DNA of 64,000 nt from Cymodocea nodosa. Lineage: Eukaryota; Streptophyta; Magnoliopsida; Alismatales; Cymodoceaceae. The stretch spans positions 11,694,001 through 11,758,000 of the forward strand of contig CM072346.1 of NCBI GenBank assembly GCA_036874045.1, given 5' to 3'. The notes under the pieces were generated by a model. That model ran no database searches. It had not been told where the DNA came from and was given only the letters and a program-made list of their open reading frames with translations. Every line of letters starts with the position of its first letter. Within the stretch, counting starts at the first letter, position 1. Positions 24,727-36,700 of the stretch are shown piece after piece. The position numbers and the translations under genes were made by a program.

Positions 24727-27700
24727 TATATATAATCAGTTGAACCGATACATTATCAGTTCAACTAATTCAAAAAATACATATACATATATATATATAA
24801 TCGGTTGAACCGAAACATGATCAGTTCAACCAATTCAAAAAATATATATACATATATATATATTTGTATATATATAAAGTATCGATTGAACTGAACATGA
24901 TTGGTTCAACCAATTCAAAAAATATATATACATATATATATATTTATATATATATCAAGTATCAGTTGAACCAAACATGATCGGTTCAACCAATTCAAAA
25001 ATATCATAAAAAAATACAAATATATTGAGCCCTTTACTCAACCGATTAATATATATATATATATATATAACCTAAATTATCAATTGAACCGAAAGATCAT
25101 CGATTCAACCGTTTCCAATATTAATAAATATTAATAGTTTATAATCTATCGATTGAACCAATATATTTACAGTTCAACCGTTTTCCAATAAGTAAATATG
25201 TAAATAATAATAATATATTAGTAAATATTTTGTTCTTCTGCTCAACAAAGACATTCTTGATTTTGCCAAGTTAAGTAAATATACATACATATATATTAAA
25301 ATAATAATGGTAAACAATGGATTAATAATGATATAACATCTTTATATTATTTTAAAAAAAATTATAAATACACATAAAATAAAATAAAATAATTATAATT
25401 ATATAAAAAATTTAAGAAAAAGAGAGAATAATATTAGACATATATATTTAAGAATTAATAATAATAATAATAATAATTAAATTAAATTTACAAAGAAAAA
25501 ATGAAGATGTAGATTTTTAATAGTAAAAGTATGCTTATCTTTTAGGGACCTTTTGCATTTTGATGATTATTATTCTATATTTCCTAATGTACAATTAAAA
25601 ACATTTAATGTACATAATTACATTTGAACATCAAACAAATTAATATTATTTTCAATTCATTAATATTATTTTTAGGTGTAAATATAAAATTACAAATTAA
25701 TGTATCAATTACACAATTTTAAGTAATGCTTTAGAATTTATTTCATTACTTTTTCAATTTCTAAACATTCTGGCGTGCACTAAAATACCATAGGAATTCT
25801 AACTTTCTGAACTTTTCGATAGGTGCACTAAACTTCTATGGAAATTCTGATATTCTAGACATTCTATTTGATTTCCTTCTGAACTTTCCATTTCCTTTCC
25901 GTCTGAACTTTTCGATGTGCACTAACAGTCCCTTAGGCCCTATGGGTCCAAGACCATCTCACTACTTTTTACACTTAAATTTGTACTTAACACACACTTA
26001 GGCTTAGAATTGCATAATCACAATCTTTAGATACCTAACAACCAATCTATTAAGGATAATTGAGAGGTCAAATAATTCAGTTATTCAAAGTGCTTAACAC
26101 ATTTTTCGTGCATATTTAAAGCACTTAACTTAATTCATAATTTGTAGACTATAGTTTTACACATCACTTAGAAATCCTTTGTACATATATATAAATTTTT
26201 TCTAGTTTGCCCTTAAATTAAACTAGGTGGTGATTCCAAATTTTCTCTTCTCTTTACCTTAGAGTATCAAATCAAACGTCATACCCCTATATCCACAATG
26301 TTAAATCATGGCACAATGCTAATAAACATTATACAAAATAGGTGGTCAAAAAACTACTTGTAAGTCTCCAAGAATATTATTTTTCTCTAATTTCCCTTGG
26401 GTGTAATCCTATCATTACATGTATAACATCAAATTTAACATGTAATGTGCAGATCCTTCCACAAAGCAACTAGTTTTTTGCCAAGTTCATCTTAGCAAGA
26501 TGCTACTTTGTCAATATTAACCAAAATTGATTATGCATATGAAACACATTCTAGTCATGCATGGTACCATTAAATGAGTTACAATTCAAGCAATTAGTTA
26601 TATAATGCAAGATGATTAACCATAAGTTCAGAACTACCTAAAATCAAATATTGTACATCTATTGCAGAATTACACCACATATCCTTTAATTCCTTGAAAA
26701 TTACAACAATGAACAATGAAGCAATCCATCAAACATTAGAATGGAGGATGTATCACAATTAGATTGAATGGCAAGCACACCACATTCCTCAAGAAGTTTG
26801 TGGTCTACTTAACAAAACTTCAAGTATGCACATTATTTTGTACACAACACTAGGAAGAGTCATGTGAGTTTACATTACGCAAGGTTCAATAGCAAGGAGG
26901 CAATTATCATAATAGATGTTTCAAGTGTAAGGCTATCTCTCATCAGGCTTGCACTTGATACTGTAAACCCATCTATAGGTGACAACATTCATTCCTTCAA
27001 GGAAAAGTACAAGATCTTAAATGCCACAAGAGAGAAGAGCCTACATTTCATCATCCATGTTAGTCTTTCAATGAGAAGTTGAGAGAGCATCCTAAGGTCT
27101 TAAAGGTAAAGACTCTAAAGAAATGACTAAGGCTAAGGTATAATGGTGAAAAGTAGAACAAAAGTTAGCATAGAAAACTACATTAGATAAGGGGTGTTAG
27201 GTACAGGAGTGAGTTCCCTTCCTTAATGCAATAAAGAGATCATCCTAAGTTGGTGGGCATGAAAGGGTGGTGGCAAGGTCACCATTAGAAGCAAAGGATA
27301 CGTGGTAGTAGTGGTCGATGACGATATACCTATAATGGTGGTGAATTGCCATGATCCTACATAGAAGGTTCTTCAAGTAGTATGGCACAAGGAGTCTGAT
27401 CACTAACAACATCAACAAGTAACAGAGAGGAAGAACCTTAGCAGGTGGTGAAGAAGTAGTGTCACCCTCGTAATAAGATTGTAATTCAAAAAAAGTAACA
27501 TCCCTAAAAGTTGAGTACCGACCAGTAAGAGGATGATAAAGACGATACCCTTTTTTAGTACAAGAATAACCAACAAAGAGATATTTTATTAGGCAAACAA
27601 ACAATTTATCAAGATTAAGAGTGAAATCTTGAACAAATGTAATACACCTAAACACCTTGAGGGGAATGGGAAATAATTCTTTTTTAGGATAAAGATGATG

Positions 27701-30700
27701 AAAAGGTATAGCCCCCCCCCCCTCCCCAAGGGAGTAGACAACATTTGATTGATCAAGTAAACAGAGATGAGAATGGCATCATACCACAAGAACTTAGGAA
27801 CACGTATCTGCAACATAATGATGTAGACAACATCGAGGATATAATGATCTTTACATTTAGCAATACCATTCTGTGACGATGTATGAAGACAGATGGTCTA
27901 ATAAATAATACCAAAAGAAGAACAAGTAATCTGAAAATCTTTTTGCATAAATTCTAAAGCATTATTAGTGTACAGGATTTTTGGACACATAGAAAATTGA
28001 TTTTTTATTTTAACAAGGAAATCTTTGAAAACATGAAAGATACTGCGACAATCCTTTTACAAAAACACTCAAGTTATACGAAAGTAATCATCAACAAACA
28101 CAACATAATATTTATAACCCAAAATAGATACAACTCTACTAAGACCCCAAATGTCACAATAAACTAGATCAAACATATGATCAAATGACACAACGTAATT
28201 GCTTGAAAGAGGCATGGGTGTGCTTTCCAAGTTAACAAGACACACAAGTAAAAGGAGAAACTAAAACCCAAGGTATTGCCATTAAATCATGAACTAGTAG
28301 ATATGTTAAACATACATGCAATCAAACCTCGAGGTACATAATCACGAATCAGTAGATATATTCTAGACGACTGTGGTCTATGTCTTAAACCAATCCTCTA
28401 CCCAATCTACAAGCCTTTAAAGGTAACATGAAAAAGAAAGAAGGTAGTTGAACGGTTAGGGCACTAATGGATAAGAGGCTAAAAGAAAATTCAAAAACAT
28501 AAAGGGCATTGTTCAACTTTATCTGAGAGAAGGTATGAATGTCCCCCTTTCTAGATACTAAACATGATCGATCGTCAACTATGATTACAGATGTCTTATC
28601 CTGTACGATGGATAAACAGTCAAACAATGTGAAATTACTTGAAATGTGAGAAAATATCCTAGAGTCTATTATCTAGGACTCACTATCAAATACAATCAAG
28701 GCAGTACTTGTACCTGAAAGTGAGGAAGGCTCTTGAGCACTCATGACAATGGAATTTTGTCTCTGTAACTAAAGGAAATGCTCATAGTCAACTTGTGAGA
28801 TGGAGACAATAGACCTAGTGTCCAAACTAACATTGGCAAGTTGAAAAAGTCGTAAGTGTGAAAATTTATCCCAATATTTTTTTGATGTGTCAAAGTTTGC
28901 CACACTACAACATTTTGGTCATTGGCAATCATTTCATCCTCTTATATTGCAACCACGACCACGTCCACTAGAAGCAACTAAGGCAAATTGATCTGTAACT
29001 AGTGAAGTTGACATCCAAGAAGGCAAAGTTGAGATACACATTACCTTGGCAAACATTTTAGCTAAGTCTAACATTGTATCAACACCTAAGACTTGTCCTC
29101 AAATTTATGATGCAACATTAGAATTAAGACTAGTTAGATAAACGACAACTGCAAGTTCCTCACGATATCATTAAAAGGTAGCAATGTTGGACGTTCAACT
29201 CATTAATTAATCCTCTAATTATGTTGTAGTGTTCCAGAGGGTTTCTGTCCCCCTATTTTATCTAAATGAAGTCTTTAAGAACTTAAAAAATCTTAAAGAT
29301 ATACCTATCATGCCCATACATCTAGTGTAAGTTGTCCCACATTTCTTTTGCAATCTTCATCATAGAGATCTCACAGGCAATATGAGGCTCCATACTAGTG
29401 AGCATCCAAAAACTGATAGCAACATCATCAATATACCAATCTTTGTACTCATCACTTTTAATGTCTAGTGGAGGAAAAATAAGATAAGATTCATAACGAT
29501 GAGTAGCAATAATTCTCCCAAACCCAAAGCAATTAGTTGGATCCATTGAGTTTTTCTAAAATTCCAGGAAAACTACAAATAAGTAGGTCACTTCCACATT
29601 TTTTCAATGAAGAGGCTATAGTTGCGGTGAACATCCACAATATGGTACTAAAAAAACAAACAAGTTTGGCGATAGGACCCAACCAGCAACACAGAAGTAC
29701 CATAGTCTTGGAGAGGTATCATAAACACATCAATAGCCAATCACAGTTGCCAGAAATGACAATCATAAATGAGCACATCTGCTGGAAGGATAATAACTGA
29801 AAATGAGCAACACAAAATAGGGCTCAACTCATCTATCACGCAGCTACACAGACATGAATGGAAGCTTCACACAACCACAAACGTAAATGGAGATCACGTC
29901 TCGCGACCGCAAACATGAGGATGCATATGTGCATGAGAACTCAAGAGCATGTGTCAATGGGATCTTCTGATAGTTCTCATAACAAATGAAAAAAAGAAGG
30001 AAAAACCCTAATTGAGTGTCAAAGCTCTAAAACCAAGTTAATTAGGGCTTGAGGAAGAAGATGGAGAGGAGGAAAGTATTGGAATAACACTAATTAGAGT
30101 GAAACATCCCTAGAAATACAAGAGTTAAATGGATCCAAGGATCCATATAAGAGAAGATCCATATAAGGATCAACAAGAATACACTAACAAAAATCTCTCC
30201 TCAAATTAATACAAAAGTTACGGTAGGACTTGGAAAATTATCTAATGATAAAGATCAATTTGTTTGGCTTGATAATGGTGACAAGAATCTTACCACATCT
30301 GTGGCTTGGGAGCTAATCAAGAGTAGAGGCAATAAAGTTAACTAAAATTGGAACATTTGGAAAGCTTATATACCTACCACAATTTCCCTTTCCCTTTGAA
30401 AATGGTCTTGGGAAGTCATACCCATGGAAGAGGATTTAAGAAAATAGAGTATTATCTAGCATGTACGTACTTGTAATTTTCTAAGGGGACACCTCTGAGC
30501 TCCTTTTCTTTTAAGGAGAATAGACTAATTTATCCAAAGCCTAATGCAATAAATTATTTGATCTCCAGTTATGCAAAACAAGTTGGCACTTTTGGATTTT
30601 GGATGCTCCGAAGACTAACGACAAAGGCTATTCTTCCAAATTGTGCAAATCTGTGGTAGCAGTAACCTTGTGGGAGTGTTAGAAGGCAAAGTGGATTCAA

Positions 30701-33700
30701 TGTTATTAAGTAGAATATCAATTATTCTATTCTCCTTTCAAGAAAGCACACAATCTGAATGATAAAGGTATTCAAAGTACTAAATGGGGATTAGTTGGTA
30801 TCCCCGCCTTCCCCCCTTTAGAAAATGGAAACTTAATGTTGATGGTACATTGAGTTGTTGCAAAGTTGGAGTACCGGGGGTTGTGTTTTGCAATAAGCAT
30901 GGTCGTGTGGTTGCTGTTCTTTACAATTACCATGGTTTGAAAGACGCCATTATGACAACTACTTGCTTTGATTGATGATTTATCTTTATGCTCTAAGCTT
31001 CACTTGAATTTTGTCTATGTGGAGATTGAGGTTGACTCCAGAATTTTGTTTGAAGCTATCAAACAAGTTGTAGTCCTCATATGGACGGGTTGCCAAAATG
31101 GAACTTCAGAATTAGCTCTGTTAACAATGCCGGAGATTTCAGATTTAGGTTCAAACAAAGCAATCTGTTAGTGAATTTGTTAGCCAAGCTAAGAATGCTA
31201 ACTAAGAATGAGGTATAACAAGAAAGCTGTGATGAAGGAAAATGAGTGCTCACAGGATTTTAGAACTCAAATGTTGTTAGTTGGAGTATCCCCACTCCGT
31301 CAGTTTTGTGACTCTCCTGTATATTGGTTTGACTATGCTATACTGTTGCCGTTGTAAGTGAGGTTTTGGTCTAGTCTCCCTCACCTTATTTTATCCCCTA
31401 TTTTCCTATGGGTCCCCACCCCATAATAGATTGGGGGTTACCATAAAAGAGAAAAAAACATTGCACCAGTAGAAGTACCTCATACAGTGAAACACCGTTC
31501 CAACAAATAGCACCCACTTAGGGAAGCAAGCTTACTAAATCTGGTTGGGTGTGTACCTGGCGGACACCCCAGCCTTTGTTTCAACAGTTCAACGTATCAA
31601 ACTGCAAGGTGCTCCACACACCATGCCAAGGTCCACCTGTCACTGATCGTTCAACATGTAACATGGAAGGTATCACAATCCACACACAAAACTAAAGATA
31701 GTGTAAACAGATCAACAGCAAAAAGCAAACACGAGGATTTGACCTCTCACCTTATCCTTCCCCGAAATGATGTTTCCTCCAAACTATTAGCACTGATCAA
31801 ATGACTTCCTGTCTTGCCATCGAGGTGCTGGGTCACTCTGTCCCCTTCTTCCTAACATGATCATTATAGTCAACAACCTAAGATCTCTAATAGCTTTCAC
31901 CTAAGTTTCCTCTTGCATCCACTTCCAAGAGACAGAATTAGCATGGACAAACTGTCACTGTATCCTCACACAAGCACCTTGCACAAGACAAGCATGTCTA
32001 GATGATCCACTAATGAAGGAACATACATAGCAGCTTGAACAATTACCATTACCAATGTAGTGCATCTAGAAACCATACCATATGACCTTCCTAGAAGTAC
32101 CAAGCTCCCTCTTTATACTCTGTCCCATTCATCATCCCATACCTCTACTGCAATTAATCAAGAGCTGATCCTAGCAGAACTCAGCATTCTTGGACTACTA
32201 GACAAAGAAGACAGACAGTGGCAAAAGATGAATCATAATGTTTGACATGGAAACCAGGGAAGGTGTCATCTACACAAAATCGCTAGATCATAGCAGCACT
32301 GTCAGGTAGAAACTGAAGCACATGCAATGTCCAAATCCAACAAAAGGGCTGAAGATCAAGAAGACCAACATCATGTGAAGACTGCAAGCAAAAAGGGAAA
32401 TGGCTGTGCCTTCTTCCCCACGGAAGTGTTAGAGGGTGGAAGACAAAAGATGGAGTGTCAGGGAAGGAAAAGTTTTTGTGGGTGTAAGATCTTTAGTGAT
32501 TAATTGAATATATTAAGGTGGGTTACGTCTACCTAATGAGGTAAGATTACAAGGGGCTCCAGTGGGCAAGAAACCAGACATCTACATATGAGCAAGCAGC
32601 CTAGTATGCATCTCAGATTAGGCCCATACCCAACATTAATAAGAATCCACTCAATTAAGGTCCTAGGTTAGGCAAGTAGCCTTAACCTGGAATTTAACAA
32701 AACATGTCCACCCTGGGCCAAGGATGGAATTTGCAACTCAATAATATCTTATGGCTCCCGCTTAATGTTTTCTATGTACCTATATTAAATCCAACTTTCA
32801 TAATCAATTGATTAATTATGAACTAGAATTTCCCAAATGTTACACCGGCAATCTGAAGCTTTCAATCATTCCCAAGTAAACTCATTAGTATAGAAATATC
32901 ACCACCAATGGGTATGCCATTTCCCCCAATCATAAAGATGGGAATATCGATAACTTTGCCACACCCACCAATTAGTTCAACTTTTACATGAAGTTCCACG
33001 CCTTGAAGCACCTCTAAACTGCCAAGACAATCTCCCACCACTGTCCAATCTTCTTCCAAGTCAGAGTGACATAGGAGCACTTCCGGATGGTTCATCTCAC
33101 CTACCCTAACCATCCTCCAAATATTCACATGAACCCGGGTACCATTGATTTCATATCGTCAGAATGATGTTATATGTAATATAAACCCATGTAATAACAA
33201 AATTAGTTTCATAATGCACATTTTGACATACTTTTTAAGGTGTGAACCTAGGTAACACCTTAGTGCCAAGGCATAAATTGATCACAACTTGATAGCAGGC
33301 CTCACGTTATCATGACTGAGAGGATCATTTGACAAATCTAATTAATTAATTTTTTTAAGGTTTTAAATGTTGGCCTTACAAAAACAATTTAAATATAATT
33401 TTTTTGATGAAATACTACTAAAATATACATAATTATACACATTAATGAAATATACATATTGGCATTATTGAACCTCATATTTTAAAGTTATCATAGGTTT
33501 ATTTATGTATTTGAATGTTATTTACGAAATAATGATAAACCTACATAGTTATTATTAAATATGTATAGATACATATAATATATACTTATAAATAAAGAAG
33601 TTAATACCTGTATGGGCACCTAAGTGCCACTTGGGCACCCAAGGTGCCCTGGCTCATTGCCTAGGCGCCTTGGCATCCTAAAAAGTATGCTTTCAGCAGT

Positions 33701-36700
33701 AAATATTGTTTTCATTTTTGAAATTATAATGTGAATCACACTTCCATAAGAAAAATGCTTTTAGCAATGACCACTAACAAAATGAAATTCTTCAACCTTT
33801 AGTCCCCCATCATTTAAGCAGAAAAGACTCAAAAACAAAGAAAGACATATCAAAAGAATTAGCACAGCACATCATAATTTTAACTTGGATTACAGGAATA
33901 TAATAGCCAGACATATACCTGACACAGTCAGCATTTTCTGCCAAATATGTTCTCAGATTATCAAAGCACCTCTTCTCTAATGGTACAGCAACAGATTGGT
34001 TAGGATTCATAATAGGCACCAACTTGGAAAGAACATGATGAATTAAAACCTGAAATAATATGGCAAACATTGTTTACATCACCAGCATCATCTGCTGTGT
34101 TGATCAAAAAATTGAATGTGGAGGAGAGAGTAATAGTTTGCAAATAATTTATTGACAGCCTCAAAACAAAAACAAAATAATGAATCAAGAAACAACAGTT
34201 AATCATGAAACTAATTCTCTTTCTCAAAGTTCTAAACAATGGAATCACATACCTGTGTAAACCCACGCAGACTATGGTGATGAGAAGTCAATAATGGAAT
34301 TATAGGGGGCAGCAACTCATTTAAATGACTCCACTGAAGTGGTACTTCACCAGCATGAATAATCACGTTAGCTGCAATGAAAACATATGAAGAAAGTGCC
34401 TGCATACAATTACAGAAATTTATAAAGCAGAAAAGAAAACTAACAACAATCAAAGTCATAATTCAAATACATAAGGTCAATCACATAATTTTTTTTCTTT
34501 CAAATATTGCTATTTATTGCCAACTTTTCAGATAAATTACTTAAATATAAATCATTTCATGTAACTTCCAAACAAATACCTTTAAGTCTACTTCTACTTC
34601 TTTTAATTTTTTCTACACTAACAAATACTTTTAAATTACTTCTTTTCTCCTAACTGGTACATTCCTTGGTTTCCTAACGATAAATCAACTAAGCCAATCT
34701 CCTACAAGTATCAAGCGTGCATGTCTTCCTTGGGTGAACAGTGGACAATATTTTTTTGATTGGAACTATGAACATGGCACAAAAGGAATTTGCTATGAAA
34801 CATTCGATTGAAACAATTGAAAAATCGAATGAGACAAACTATCTTTTGTGGTCAAAAAGATTTTAAACTTTTGTTGCAACTCAATGGAAGCTTTAGCACT
34901 TGAACAAGCCCACTCTTGATATCAACCACAAACAACTATGAGGACTAGTTTACCAATGATTCTACCATGGTTACATGGCATGAAAATAGTATACAACTTA
35001 ATGTTGCACACGAACTTATGATAGTACAACCTACCAAGAAAATCTGAGATACTCTCCATCAAATGTATGGACATGAGAGGAACATTGCCCATGTGTACGA
35101 GATTTATAAACAGATCTTCAATTTGCATATGAATGACCAACCAGTTCAAGAATACTTTGCTACATTATCCTCATTATTTGAAGAATTGTAAGTACATCAA
35201 GCAATCACTGTAGATGTTGCTACCATGAGATAGCACTGCTCTAATTTAGCAGTTGCTACTTTTATTTCTAGTTTTCCTTTAGATCTTGCATCATAAGTTT
35301 GAGGACAAGTTCTTGGAGGTGATAGTCTTCTTAATCTCTCTTCAACCTTCACTAGTGTGCTAAGGATTTCTCTTCATAGTCCACATGGTGAGCAGTCAAC
35401 TCTACTAGCTACATATGGATCATGCAATTCCTTGAAAGGGAATGGCTCCAAGGGTGGTTCTGTTGATGGCAATCACACACCTTGCCAGCATTGCATTCAA
35501 ACAGTCAGAATTAGGGATCAAAAATTCTAACTTTAGTGAAGATGTCTGCTAGTAGACGGGAGGAAAGAATGAAAAGATACATGATGTCATCAAGCATTAG
35601 CTATCACACATGATGACAATCCACATCTATATATTTGGTCCTCTCCTAGAAAGTTTAATTACTTACAATGTAAATAGTTGTTTGATTATCACAGTATATC
35701 AACATAGGAGTGGGAACCTAAATTCCCAACTAAAGTAAGAAATTACATATCCAAACGATTTCCTTCCCAATGTTTGACATCCTCTTATATTTAGACTCTA
35801 CACTGGAGCAAGATACAACATTCTATTTCTTACTTTTCTAAATAACAAGATTGTCACCAAGGTAGGTGCAATAGCTAGATGTAGATTTCCTATCATTCTT
35901 GTCACCTGCACAACTAACATCAAAATAAGCAACAACATTCAAGTGATAATTATTAGAATAAATCAAGCCTTTGTCGTGACAACTTTTGGTGTATGCCAAC
36001 ACCTTAAGGCCTCCTTGATAATGAACCATGCAAGGAGCATGTGCATCAATAGCTTTGTACTTGTTGATGAAAACCCATCGACAACTAACAACAAGAGTGT
36101 CACAAGACTAGAGAACAATGTCTCGCATTTCTTGGCCAAGTCTACATTTCAACATTCATAGTAAGTTTCCTAAGAGGAAAGGTGAGTGTTATCTCATAAT
36201 TACAAGGAATCAATTTAGAGGGCATAGTAAGGGCATAAGAAACAACATGATTTGAAATGGGATGTGCAGTACAAGATCTAATACCTTCATAGAGAACAAT
36301 AAGTATGTCTAATGGCACAAGATCTAATACCTTTATAGAGAACAATAAGTATGTCTAATGGCACAGAATCTACTTGCAAAGCAAGAGAGGCAAGTGAAGG
36401 CACATAAGGAAGAGAACAATGACAGTGTTAATATACCTGTAAGGGAGACACCATAACCACAATAGGGGTGTCCCCTTGAAGAATTTCCGTAGGAACTATC
36501 ATAGGTTGTGATGTGACTACAAAAGGAATCATAGGAACAAATAAGACATGAGGTGACAAAAAAGACCTTGAAGCATCCTTAAGAGTAGAAAAGTAGAAAA
36601 CATCCTCATGAAAGATGACATCAATAGACACCTAATAACAACAGGTAGGAAGATAATAACAACGGTATCATTTTTTATTGAAAGGATACCCAACAAAAAT

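Larger units (their letters stand above)
19947..25932 (+). mobile_element. PIF/Harbinger DNA transposon, complete
   Basis: A 5986-bp element flanked by TTA on both sides (19944-19946 and 25933-25935), the standard target duplication of this superfamily. Terminal inverted repeats of 16 bp (GGGGGGGTTAGTGCAC and GGGACTGTTAGTGCAC) match at 13 positions. Inside are a GC-rich segment (20100-20400), a Myb/SANT-like gene (21448-22484), a DDE transposase gene (22808-24211) and an AT-rich inverted-repeat array (24560-25200). Both genes run in the same direction. Each carries a few nonsense changes, so the copy was probably autonomous in the recent past but is now dead. It sits inside the gypsy-type LTR. 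Confidence 0.93.
14111..26300 (+). repeat. Gypsy-type LTR, split by copia B and Harbinger
   Basis: The pieces 14111-14853, 19807-19946 and 25933 to about 26300 make one LTR of about 1.2 kb once the two insertions are removed. It starts TGTTGACACC, as Tat/Ogre-type gypsy LTRs often do. The last piece contains AACTAGGTGGTGATTCCA, close to the GGTGGCGACTCC signature of that group, and GGCCCTATGGGTCCAAGACC. No gypsy coding region follows, so it is probably a solo LTR. The 3' limit is uncertain and no target duplication was found. Confidence 0.5.
26860..30189 (-). mobile_element. Copia E: 5' LTR to start of reverse transcriptase
   Basis: Reading leftwards: 5' LTR (30036-30189), primer-binding site (30024-30035), gag from about 29613 (start codon now ATA) with a WMLTSMEPHIACEISMMKIA segment at about 29340-29420. 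Next come protease remnants at 28385-28627, integrase at 27245-28300 (YLINQMLSTPLG, IKYLFVGYSC, KKGYRLYHPLTGRY) and the first part of reverse transcriptase to about 26860. The rest of reverse transcriptase, RNase H and the 3' LTR are missing. A run of 12 C at about 27711-27722 lies in integrase. Gag is of the same family as in B and J. Confidence 0.86.

Noticed and set aside
24602..24808. Short open frame in the Harbinger 3' region
   Set aside because: Tyr/Ile runs come from (TA)n repeats.
33229..33687. Firm call of a hAT or Mutator MITE
   Set aside because: No 8- or 9-bp target duplication and the terminal inverted match is only nine bases, so only a tentative element is listed.
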